A stretch of DNA of 14,821 nt from assembly GCA_016937315.1 (NCBI GenBank), contig JAFGWD010000317.1, positions 1 through 14,821 of the forward strand. Direction: 5' to 3'. A program made the position numbers and the translations under genes. The stretch is from Rhodospirillaceae bacterium. GTDB taxonomy: Bacteria; Pseudomonadota; Alphaproteobacteria; Rhodospirillales; Rhodospirillaceae. The notes beneath the pieces are model-generated. The model had not been told where the DNA came from. It saw only the letters and a list, made by a program, of their open reading frames with translations, and made no database searches. Shown one piece after another: positions 1 through 6,713 of the stretch. Every line of letters starts with the position of its first letter. Positions within the stretch are counted from its first letter, which is position 1.

Positions 1-92
1 CTCTGCCTCCTTGCGAAAGACCTCCACCCCTGCGAAAAATCGCAAAGACCGAACTCTCATAAGATTTGAGGACACAACAACGGGAGAACGCC

Positions 93-503
93 ATGAAAAT
101 AGGGACTCGGACGTTCGTCGGATTGGCACTAATCCTACCCTTGACGGCAAACGTACACCCGGCACACGCCGACGCGCCGCCCAAGGCCATCCGAGCCTGC
201 GTGGCGTGTCATACCTTTGAAAAGGGAGGGCAATCAAAGATCGGCCCGAATTTGTACGGAATCTTCGGCCAGAAAGCCACCGCCGTCGCAGGCTTCGACA
301 AATACGGCACAGACATGAAATCCGCAGCAGAAAAGGGCCTTTCCTGGACCGCCGCGAATTTAAGCGCCTACATCGAAAACCCGATCGTCTTCCTGAAGAC
401 GGCCACAGGGAGTCCATCGGTACGAACCAACATGATTGCCCGCGTCCGCAAACCTGCGGATCGCGAAGCCATCATCACATACCTTAAAAGCCTCAAGGAT
501 TAG
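93..503 (+). CDS. Periplasmic class I c-type cytochrome (cytochrome c2/c-552-like)
   Basis: A 136-residue small electron carrier. Residues 1-26 form a Sec signal peptide: a basic start, a hydrophobic core, and an AHA|D cleavage site at about residue 26. The mature protein of about 110 residues has one covalent haem site, CVACH at 36-40 (His40 is the proximal ligand). The following 'GPNLYGIFGQKA' is typical of mitochondrial/alphaproteobacterial cytochrome c. Met114 in 'RTNMIAR' is the likely distal ligand, and the C-terminal helix 'REAIITYLKSLKD' is also typical. Start: ATG at 93 follows GGGAG with suitable spacing. An in-frame TTG at 66 would put extra residues before the signal peptide and is less likely. 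The fold and the periplasmic location are well supported. The redox partners are unknown because no oxidase, reductase or photosynthesis gene adjoins it. It ends 8 nt before the convergent ABC-F stop codon. Confidence 0.9.
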   Translation: MKIGTRTFVGLALILPLTANVHPAHADAPPKAIRACVACHTFEKGGQSKIGPNLYGIFGQKATAVAGFDKYGTDMKSAAEKGLSWTAANLSAYIENPIVFLKTATGSPSVRTNMIARVRKPADREAIITYLKSLKD

Positions 504-511
504 AATCCTCG

Positions 512-2308
512 TCAAGACTTCGCCAATTCGTCCCGCAACAATTCCAGTTCGAGCCAACGATCTTCCGCCTCGGCACGCTCGGCCGCAATAGCACCAAGCC
601 GTGCCGTCGCGGCTTGGAAGGCTTGCGGATCACGACCAAAAAAGCCAGCATCAGACATGCGTTCTTCCAGGGCTTCCTGCTCTGCGTCCAAGGCTGCAAG
701 ACGTGCGGGCAACCCTTCCCACTCACGTTGGTCTTTATAACTTAACTTGCCGGCCTTGCGTGAAGGCTCGCCCCGACCGGCCTTGCCCTTGACAGGTTTT
801 GCTGAGACCACGGACGTAACGGCCGTTCGCTGGCGCCGATAATCCCTATAACCACCAACGTATTCTCCGACTAGGCCATCCCCCTCCAAAGCCCAAATCG
901 AGGTCGCCACACGATCCAGAAAATCACGGTCATGGCTGACCACCAACACGGTCCCATCATAGTCACCCAGAGTTTCTTGCAACAAATCCAGGGTTTCCAT
1001 GTCCAGGTCATTGGTCGGTTCATCCAGCACCAACAGATTCGAGGGCTTAGCCAGGGCAATTGCCAACAGCAAACGGTTGCGTTCTCCGCCCGACAGAGAC
1101 CCCACCGGGCTTCTTGCCTGCGCGTCATCAAACAAAAAATCACGCATATATGACACCACATGACGCGGACGCCCCCGCACCATGACCTGATCCCCGCCTT
1201 CCGGGCACAAGGTATCCCAAACCGTTGCCGTATCGTTGAGGGTCTCGCGCCCTTGATCCAAATAGACCGTGGTCAGGTTGGTGCCTATGCGCACAGACCC
1301 CGTATCCGGTTCCAGTTTTCCCATCAGGATCTTCAGCAAAGTGGACTTTCCGGCACCATTGGCCCCCACCACGCCGACACGGTCGCCGCGCAGGACTTTC
1401 AAAGACGTCGGCAGCAAAACCGGCACACCCTGCCACGCATATGCAATGCCTTCCGCTTCCAGCACCAACTTGCCAGAGATCGAGCCACTTTCGGCAGTGA
1501 GTTTTACACCACCCAAGCGTTCCCGTTGTTCGGCACGGTCCTGACGCAAATCCGCCAACGCCCGCAAACGCCCTTGATTACGCTTACGACGCGCTGAAAT
1601 CCCCTGCCGCGACCACAGCGTTTCCTCTGCAATTTTTTTGTCCAGGCGCGACCGTTCCGCCGCTTCCTGCTCCAAAACACCATCGGCCCACGCCTCAAAA
1701 TCAGCAAAGCCTTTGTCCAAACGTCGCGCCACACCACGATCCAACCACACCGTCTGACGCGTCAAGCGCGACAAGAATGCACGATCATGACTAATCGCCA
1801 CAACGCCGCCCGTGAAACTGGACAGCCGATCTTCCAACCATTCAATGGTTGGCAAATCCAAATGGTTAGTCGGCTCGTCCAGCAACAAAATATCCGGATC
1901 ACCAACCAAGGCACGGGCCAAGGCGGCACGACGGCTTTCCCCACCAGACAACGCTCCCGGCGCGGCCTCTGGCGAAACACCAAGCTCCCCCAAAAGAGCC
2001 TCGACACGATAGGTCTCGGAGGCATCCACCAATCCCTCTGCTACGGCCTCACCAACCGTGGCGTGCCCCGATAAAACCGGGTCCTGCGGCAAGTACGCCA
2101 AGCGCACACCAGGCTGCACGAAACGCTCCCCGGAATCGGCCGAGATCAAACCAGCCGCGACCTTCAACAGCGTCGATCTCCCCGTGCCATTGCGTCCGAC
2201 CAGGCAAATGCGATCACCGCGCGACACCGCGAGTTCCGCACCATCGAACAAGACCTTGGACCCGAAGCGCAAGGATAAACCCCGCACATGCATCAACGGA
2301 GGCGCCAC
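512..2308 (-). CDS. uup: ABC-F family ATPase, Uup-like
   Basis: A 598-residue cytoplasmic protein with two ATP-binding cassettes and no membrane segments. The ABC-F family acts on ribosomes or, for Uup, in ribosome-associated and DNA-stability roles. Cassette 1: Walker A at about 38-45, LSGGE at about 120-124, Walker B 'ILLLDEPTNHLD' at about 140. A basic, charged linker lies at about 195-270, where the P-site tRNA interaction motif sits in this family. Cassette 2: Walker A 'GANGAGKST' at about 315, LSGGE at about 405, 'LLVLDEPTNDLD' at about 429. The last 80 residues begin 'GKLSYKDQREWEGLP' and are a coiled-coil Uup-type C-terminal domain, which favours Uup over EttA. The cassette 1 Walker A lysine is replaced by arginine (GRNGTGRST, Arg44). 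Start: I chose GTG at 2308 because AAGGGG lies 5 nt upstream and family homology begins just after it. ATG at 2293 is an alternative. The frame stays open upstream to 2479, but that stretch is cysteine-rich and does not resemble the family. Confidence 0.88.
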   Translation of the reverse strand: MAPPLMHVRGLSLRFGSKVLFDGAELAVSRGDRICLVGRNGTGRSTLLKVAAGLISADSGERFVQPGVRLAYLPQDPVLSGHATVGEAVAEGLVDASETYRVEALLGELGVSPEAAPGALSGGESRRAALARALVGDPDILLLDEPTNHLDLPTIEWLEDRLSSFTGGVVAISHDRAFLSRLTRQTVWLDRGVARRLDKGFADFEAWADGVLEQEAAERSRLDKKIAEETLWSRQGISARRKRNQGRLRALADLRQDRAEQRERLGGVKLTAESGSISGKLVLEAEGIAYAWQGVPVLLPTSLKVLRGDRVGVVGANGAGKSTLLKILMGKLEPDTGSVRIGTNLTTVYLDQGRETLNDTATVWDTLCPEGGDQVMVRGRPRHVVSYMRDFLFDDAQARSPVGSLSGGERNRLLLAIALAKPSNLLVLDEPTNDLDMETLDLLQETLGDYDGTVLVVSHDRDFLDRVATSIWALEGDGLVGEYVGGYRDYRRQRTAVTSVVSAKPVKGKAGRGEPSRKAGKLSYKDQREWEGLPARLAALDAEQEALEERMSDAGFFGRDPQAFQAATARLGAIAAERAEAEDRWLELELLRDELAKS

Positions 2309-2624
2309 CGTTTCCCCTTTCCACGTTATCTGTAACGCCCTGCAATACCCTCCACGGCAAGAAACAGCAACTGCCGCGTCTTCCCCCTCCACGACAAGGC
2401 AAAAACCAAACGGACAGGCGACACACACAACGATCATCTTAGACATCACCGCCGACACACAAAGGTGAATTAAATACATTAATCAGAACATCTACATTGA
2501 ATCGAATGAGAGTATAAAAAATAATCATCGTGCACAAAATATGGACAAAAACACTTTATATTTACAGTCTCCTCTGAATGTGTTCAGCCTCTTCAATGCC
2601 TAGCATCATCAATGGAGGCAAAGT
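2309..2624. other. Divergent intergenic region between the ABC-F gene and the MCP gene
   Basis: About 316 bases separate the two divergently read genes. The half next to the ABC-F gene (about 2309-2460) is GC-rich and open in the ABC-F frame. About 2461-2600 is markedly AT-rich compared with the rest of the window and probably holds both promoters. TATA-like words occur at 2513-2518 and 2555-2562, and a TGGACA at 2542-2547. None forms a properly spaced -35/-10 pair, so I assign no promoter. GGAGG at 2614-2618 is the MCP ribosome binding site, 6 nt before its ATG. I see no small gene, repeat or strong hairpin here. Confidence 0.5.
2314..2319 (-). promoter_or_regulatory. Ribosome binding site deciding the GTG start of the ABC-F gene
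   Basis: On the minus strand AAGGGG is followed by AAACG and then GTG (2308-2306). This 5-nt spacing supports a GTG start rather than the far-upstream in-frame start codons near 2479. Confidence 0.55.
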
Positions 2625-4637
2625 ATGAAGAGTCTCGACAATACGCTGATCCGCACGAAGATATGGGGTGGGTTCATCGTCCTCTTGCTCTGTCTGGTCC
2701 TGATTGCCGCTGTTGCCAACCTGCGCTTCTCCAGGCTACGCACCGAAATCACGAATTATCAAACGGTTGCCAGCGATGCCTCTAAGGTTGCGGCGATCAA
2801 GGCCCAGACCTTGAGCGCACAGGTATTGGTCAAGGAATTCCTAAGCCGCCCTTCATCGGAAACCGCCACAGCGGTCCAGTCCGCCACCGCCATGGCCCGC
2901 ACGGACATCCGAAGAATCACCGACGCCACCAACGATCCCGCGTGGAAAAACACGCTTGGAACGCTGGATGACACATTGCAGGCCTACGGCTCCGCCTTCG
3001 ACGAGGTTGCCGCCCTGCAGATGCGAATCAGCGAGACCGCGCAAAGTCAGAACGAACGCATCGCCTTCGACATTGAACGCAAACTGACCCGCCTCACCAA
3101 GCAGGCCTCCGGAGAAGGCAACACCGATGGTGCCTTCCACTATTCTCAGGCGCTGCGCAACCTCTTGCTCGCACGTGTTTATTTTAGCAAATACATGGAT
3201 GGCTTCAGCGACGCCAATGCCGAACGCGTTGACCGTGAAATCACCACTATGGTCACGGAAATGAAGATGGTCATCGCCCGCCTTTACGATTCGAGCGAAC
3301 GCGACATGTTGGAACAAATGACCGCCAATGCCACCACTTATAAGACCGGACTGACGCACATCCGCTCTGACGCAACGGCCCGACTCGCCATCATCGCCGA
3401 ACAGCTTGACCCCTTGGGAGTCCGCATCGTCGAGACTGCCCAAAAATTCGACACCCTCGCCGAGAAACAAAAGCAAACCCGCGCCGAAACCATGCGGACC
3501 CAGGCCGGAAGCGCCTACACCATTGTCACCACCACCTCCCTGATCAGCATCGTCCTCGCCCTGCTGATGGCACAAATCCTGTCCACAAGCATCGCACGTC
3601 CGGTGATGCGCATGACCAACGCCATGAACCGCCTCGCCAACAAGGACCTATCAACCCAAATTCCCGATCTTTCCAACCGCAGTGAAATCGGTGAAATGGC
3701 CCGTGCTGTCCAGGTCTTCAAGGACAATATGGAACGCGCCGACACACTCTCCGCCGCGCAAACAGCTCATCAGGAAGAAACGGCCCGCCGTGCAGAGACG
3801 TTGTCACGCCTAGCCCAATCCTTCGATGGGAATGTCGGCACACTGCTATCCGCGCTGTCCAGTGCCGGAACCCAGATGGAAACCTCCGCCCGAACGATGT
3901 CGGGGTCGGCTCATGATTCTCTGGAACGGGCCGCCGCCACCGCAGCCGCCGCAGATCAGGCTTCCGCTAACGTACAAACGGTAGCCGCCACCGCCGACCA
4001 GTTGTCTGCGTCAATTGGCAAGATCACACGACAAGTCGATCAGGCCGCAACTATCGCCGCCGCAGCCGCCAGTGAATCTGATCGGGCCAGCACCTTAATC
4101 CGTGGCCTCGCGACCTCCGCCACGCGGATCGGTGACATCGTGAATCTGATCACAAACATCGCCGAAAACACCAACCTCTTGGCACTCAACGCCACCATTG
4201 AGGCAGCACGCGCTGGCGACATGGGCAAGGGATTCGCGGTGGTGGCAAACGAGGTCAAAACACTATCCAACCAAACCGCCCGCGCAACCGACGAAATCGC
4301 AGAACAAATCCGTGCTGTACAGAACGAAACCACCGCAGCGGTCACCGCCATCGAAGGAATCGCCGCACAAATCGGCAACCTGCGCGACATTGCCCAGGCG
4401 ATTGCCAGCGCGATAGAAGACCAAAACGCCGCCACCTATGAAATCGCCCGTAGCATCCAAAATGCCGCACAGGGCGCGGGGGGCGTTACTGAAAACATTC
4501 AAGGTGTGGCACAGGCCGCCCAACAGACCGGAGCCGCTGCCCAGCAGGTTCTCTCCGCTTCTGGGCAATTGTTCACCCAGACCGATAATATGAAACAGTT
4601 GATAGAAACCTTCCTGAGCAAGGTAAAGACGGCTTGA
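2625..4637 (+). CDS. Methyl-accepting chemotaxis protein (transmembrane chemoreceptor)
   Basis: A 670-residue inner-membrane receptor that would signal through CheW/CheA to control motility. Transmembrane helix 1 is at about 14-33. The periplasmic sensor region, about 34-295, is predicted all-helical and about 260 residues long. That length and character resemble the helical bimodular (HBM) class, though I cannot confirm the match. Transmembrane helix 2 is at about 296-319, followed by a HAMP domain (about 317-370; 'ARPVMRMTNAMNRLANKDL'). The cytoplasmic signalling hairpin has its conserved tip at about 512-548 ('NTNLLALNATIEAARAG', 'GKGFAVVANEVKTLS'). There is no C-terminal NWETF-like pentapeptide, so CheR/CheB tethering is unlikely. 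ATG at 2625 is preceded by GGAGG with 6-nt spacing. No che or flagellar genes adjoin it, so it appears to be an orphan receptor. Its ligand cannot be deduced from the sequence. Confidence 0.95.
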   Translation: MKSLDNTLIRTKIWGGFIVLLLCLVLIAAVANLRFSRLRTEITNYQTVASDASKVAAIKAQTLSAQVLVKEFLSRPSSETATAVQSATAMARTDIRRITDATNDPAWKNTLGTLDDTLQAYGSAFDEVAALQMRISETAQSQNERIAFDIERKLTRLTKQASGEGNTDGAFHYSQALRNLLLARVYFSKYMDGFSDANAERVDREITTMVTEMKMVIARLYDSSERDMLEQMTANATTYKTGLTHIRSDATARLAIIAEQLDPLGVRIVETAQKFDTLAEKQKQTRAETMRTQAGSAYTIVTTTSLISIVLALLMAQILSTSIARPVMRMTNAMNRLANKDLSTQIPDLSNRSEIGEMARAVQVFKDNMERADTLSAAQTAHQEETARRAETLSRLAQSFDGNVGTLLSALSSAGTQMETSARTMSGSAHDSLERAAATAAAADQASANVQTVAATADQLSASIGKITRQVDQAATIAAAAASESDRASTLIRGLATSATRIGDIVNLITNIAENTNLLALNATIEAARAGDMGKGFAVVANEVKTLSNQTARATDEIAEQIRAVQNETTAAVTAIEGIAAQIGNLRDIAQAIASAIEDQNAATYEIARSIQNAAQGAGGVTENIQGVAQAAQQTGAAAQQVLSASGQLFTQTDNMKQLIETFLSKVKTA

Positions 4638-4647
4638 TCCCATCTTT

Positions 4648-4681
4648 GTGGCGGCTTTTTCTTGTCCGGGAGAGCCGCCAC
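4648..4681. repeat. Inverted repeat after the MCP gene, possible weak terminator or stem-loop
   Basis: GTGGCGGCT (4648-4656) and AGCCGCCAC (4673-4681) are perfect 9-bp inverted arms around a 16-nt loop. The element begins 10 nt after the MCP stop codon. The T-run lies inside the loop rather than after the stem, so it is not a canonical intrinsic terminator for the + strand. It may instead protect the mRNA 3' end or pause polymerase before the next gene. Confidence 0.4.
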
Positions 4682-4720
4682 CGCCTATCCTTGGAAAACG
4701 CCTGCCGTCGAGGACACGTC

Positions 4721-5476
4721 ATGCCGAACACACACCCACGCATCGTTTCACTGGTACCCAGCCTAACCGAGACCTGTTTTGAAATGGATCTGGGCACGCA
4801 CGTGGTAGGACGCACAGATTTTTGCATTTCTCCGGCGAATCGCGTCGGCGCAATCCGCTCCATGGGCGGCCCAAAAAACGTTGACCCTGAGGCTTTCCGC
4901 GCCGTCCGCCCCACCCACGTTTTGATCAGCCCGGAAGAAAACGCCCGCGAGATTCTGCCTTTAATTGAGGACTGCAACGCACAAGCGGTCTTGGTGCACC
5001 CCCTCACCCCTGAGGACAACCGCGACTTATTCACCCGTTTTGGTGCCTTGTTTGACCGTCAGCCCGAGGCGGAAGCATTGGTCCAACGCCTTGATGTGGC
5101 ACTCAAAGCCGCCAAAACATGCCGTGACACAACACCGCACCGCACCGTCCTGCCCCTGATTTGGAAAGATCCCTGGATCACCGTCGGTCACGCCACCTAT
5201 GTGGCCGCGATGCTGGATGCCGTGGGATTACACGTCGCACCACCCCTTGACGGCCTCTATCCTCGTATCGACGACCTGACAACTGCCGCCCAAGCCGTTG
5301 ATTGGGTGTTGTTGACCACTGAACCCTATCTTTTCGACACAACCCACGTCGCCTTATTGAAAGCTGAACTCCATACCCCCCATGTGTCCTTGGTCACGGG
5401 AGAATCCGTGGCGTGGTACGGCAGTCGCGTGATCTCCGCCATCACGGACTTAATCGCCTTAAAACATCGCCTGTAG
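4721..5476 (+). CDS. BtuF/TroA-fold cobalamin- or metal-complex-binding protein lacking a signal peptide
   Basis: A 251-residue protein of the helical-backbone periplasmic-binding fold (BtuF/FepB-like). The opening 'RIVSLVPSLTETCFEMDLG' and the following 'VVGRTDFC' are typical of this family, as are 'MGGPKNVDPEAFRAVRPTHVL' and a second lobe with 'WITVGHATYVAAMLDAVGL'. Relatives bind vitamin B12 or iron/haem complexes and hand them to an ABC permease. Here the protein starts directly at the first strand with no signal sequence or lipobox. An upstream in-frame TTG at 4634 adds 29 charged residues, not a signal peptide. ATG at 4721 follows a GAGGA sequence. No BtuC/BtuD permease or ATPase adjoins it. 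It is probably cytoplasmic and perhaps not a transport component. The gene ends 10 nt before msrA and is probably co-transcribed with it. The fold is fairly sure; the ligand is not known. Confidence 0.75.
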   Translation: MPNTHPRIVSLVPSLTETCFEMDLGTHVVGRTDFCISPANRVGAIRSMGGPKNVDPEAFRAVRPTHVLISPEENAREILPLIEDCNAQAVLVHPLTPEDNRDLFTRFGALFDRQPEAEALVQRLDVALKAAKTCRDTTPHRTVLPLIWKDPWITVGHATYVAAMLDAVGLHVAPPLDGLYPRIDDLTTAAQAVDWVLLTTEPYLFDTTHVALLKAELHTPHVSLVTGESVAWYGSRVISAITDLIALKHRL

Positions 5477-5486
5477 GAGCGTTCGC

Positions 5487-5963
5487 ATGGCAGAAACCCA
5501 AAAGGCAATGTTCGGCGCAGGATGTTTCTGGGGAGTGGAAGCCGCCTTCCGCCGACAAGATGGTGTTGTGGAGGTTACCTCCGGCTATGCTGGCGGAACC
5601 ATAGAGGCCCCAACCTATGCCCAGGTCTGTTCCGATTCAACCGGGCACGCAGAGGTGGTTTTGGTAACGTTCGACCCCACGCGGATCAGCTATGACTCTT
5701 TGCTCGAAACCTTTTTCGCGCTCCATGATCCGACCCAGGTCAACCGCCAAGGCCCGGATATCGGAAGCCAGTACCGTTCCGTCATTTTCACCTTCAACGC
5801 CAACCAACACGCGGCGGCAACGGCTTGTATTGCTGCGCTGAATGCCTCTGGTCGTTTCCCCCGCCCCATCGCAAGCACTGTAGAAACAGCGGGCCATTTC
5901 TGGCCCGCCGAAGACTATCACCAACGCTATCTGGAAAAAAATGCGGGACCGTTCTGCCGATAA
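5487..5963 (+). CDS. msrA: Peptide-methionine (S)-S-oxide reductase MsrA
   Basis: A 158-residue cytoplasmic repair enzyme that reduces the S-epimer of methionine sulfoxide in proteins and free methionine, normally recycled by thioredoxin. The catalytic motif GCFWG is at 12-16 with nucleophile Cys13. Family blocks are 'GYAGG', 'STGHAEVV', 'FFALHDPTQVNRQGPDIGSQYRS' and 'ETAGHFWPAEDYHQRYL'. The penultimate residue, Cys157, is the likely resolving cysteine. Cys48, in the 'QVCSDSTGHAE' stretch, is an additional cysteine. The length fits the short single-domain form, without a fused MsrB. ATG at 5487 is preceded by TAGGAG, 8 nt away. The gene lies 10 nt after the BtuF-like gene and converges on the 5971-6474 gene with a 7-nt gap. 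Confidence 0.96.
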   Translation: MAETQKAMFGAGCFWGVEAAFRRQDGVVEVTSGYAGGTIEAPTYAQVCSDSTGHAEVVLVTFDPTRISYDSLLETFFALHDPTQVNRQGPDIGSQYRSVIFTFNANQHAAATACIAALNASGRFPRPIASTVETAGHFWPAEDYHQRYLEKNAGPFCR

Positions 5964-5970
5964 TGAACCG

Positions 5971-6474
5971 TCAGTGTAGGGTCACATCGCCCTTAATCGG
6001 CGAGGTCTCCCATGTCCACGACGGCTCGGCGGTTTTCAAAGCGTCTTCCAATTCGGACCACTTCGGCATCCCCCCCAACTGGTCCATTAACTGATCCAAA
6101 AGACCGGTCAAGGTGTGCGTAAAAACCCCCTCATCGCGAGTCACGGAATTCAAGACCAAACAGGATTCCGAGACATCACGCATAATAGCCCCGGCACGCG
6201 ACTCCAATTCCACAACCTTTGGCAAGACCACCGTAATCGGCTCAGGAGCCCCTTTCATCGTGCTTAAAAGCTGCCCCAGAATGTGGCCGCGCACTTGGTC
6301 GTCGAAAATCCGCGCCGCATCCTCGCCACCTTGCAGAACAACCACATCACGCAGATGCCGCAAACCGGAAAGAATGCCCGAAACCGTCGCATCGCGCCCG
6401 GACAAACGCGCTGCTGTCCGAACCGAAGCACCGATCATACGATGGATGGTGTCGCGCGTTTCCATGTTGGCCAT
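5971..6474 (-). CDS. Uncharacterised helical cytoplasmic protein, 167 residues
   Basis: I do not recognise this protein. It has no signal peptide, no transmembrane segment and no familiar catalytic motif. Most of it looks alpha-helical: an N-terminal helix 'RDTIHRMIGASVRTAARLSG', then 'ILSGLRHLRDVVVLQGGEDAARIFDDQV', then 'VVLPKVVELESRAGAIMRDVSES'. The last 35 residues are rich in Trp and Pro and less regular. There is one cysteine, in 'SESCLVL'. ATG at 6474 is preceded by a strong AGGAGGA with 7-nt spacing, which argues for a genuinely translated gene. Codon use looks like the neighbours. It is convergent with msrA and divergent from the GGDEF-EAL gene. It could be a regulator, an adaptor or a structural protein, but nothing in the sequence decides this. 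Confidence 0.8.
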   Translation of the reverse strand: MANMETRDTIHRMIGASVRTAARLSGRDATVSGILSGLRHLRDVVVLQGGEDAARIFDDQVRGHILGQLLSTMKGAPEPITVVLPKVVELESRAGAIMRDVSESCLVLNSVTRDEGVFTHTLTGLLDQLMDQLGGMPKWSELEDALKTAEPSWTWETSPIKGDVTLH

Positions 6475-6713
6475 GTCGACATCCTCCTGCTTATGAGCCC
6501 GCCCATTCCCTTAACCGCCACCGATACGGCACGTTGACTGCCGCACCTGACGGCCCGGAACCGACACCACTCTCGCCTTTAATATGTGGGGATTGCACCC
6601 CGCACCGGCAATATCCAAGCCGCACGACAAACAGCGTGGTTTCTCGTGCTTTATAGGCCAAGTCGCGTATGATGGATGGTGTTGAATTTACTCATCATCA
6701 AGGGTGGATTTTC
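6475..6713. other. Divergent intergenic region upstream of the cyclic-di-GMP gene
   Basis: About 240 bases lie between two divergent starts, so this region should hold promoters for both. TATGAT at 6668-6673 is a good -10-like hexamer for the + strand, but the bases 16-18 nt upstream are not a recognisable -35. TTGACT at 6534-6539 has no matching -10. AGGGTGG at 6701-6707 lies 6 nt before ATG 6714 and decides that start over the in-frame ATG at 6669, which has no ribosome binding site. I see no hairpin or repeat of note. Confidence 0.4.
6482..6488 (-). promoter_or_regulatory. Strong ribosome binding site for the 167-residue protein
   Basis: AGGAGGA on the minus strand lies 7 nt before the ATG at 6474. 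This near-perfect anti-16S complement fixes the start and supports the reality of an otherwise unrecognised gene. Confidence 0.7.

Noticed and set aside
31..44. Small hairpin TGCGA-AAAA-TCGCA upstream of the cytochrome c gene
   Set aside because: A 5-bp stem is too weak to call a terminator or regulator. The first 92 bases hold no other supportable feature.
496..509. AGGATT-AG-AATCCT inverted repeat between the convergent cytochrome c and ABC-F genes, as a bidirectional terminator
   Set aside because: The arms are short, the loop would be too tight unless the stem shrinks to 4 bp, and there is no T-run.
2309..2479. N-terminal extension of the ABC-F frame to 2479
   Set aside because: Its 57 extra residues are cysteine-rich and unlike ABC-F N-termini, and a better ribosome binding site precedes the GTG at 2308.
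2853..3575. 240-codon open frame antisense to the MCP gene
   Set aside because: The translation is glycine-rich and repetitive, mirroring MCP codon structure. It has no ribosome binding site or family motif.
6534..6562. TTGACT as a -35 box upstream of the GGDEF-EAL gene
   Set aside because: No -10-like hexamer occurs 16-18 nt downstream, and the position is far from the start.
6441..6682. 12-base direct repeat GATGGATGGTGT at 6441-6452 and 6671-6682
   Set aside because: Several 12-base matches are expected by chance in a window of this size. One copy is coding and the flanks do not match.
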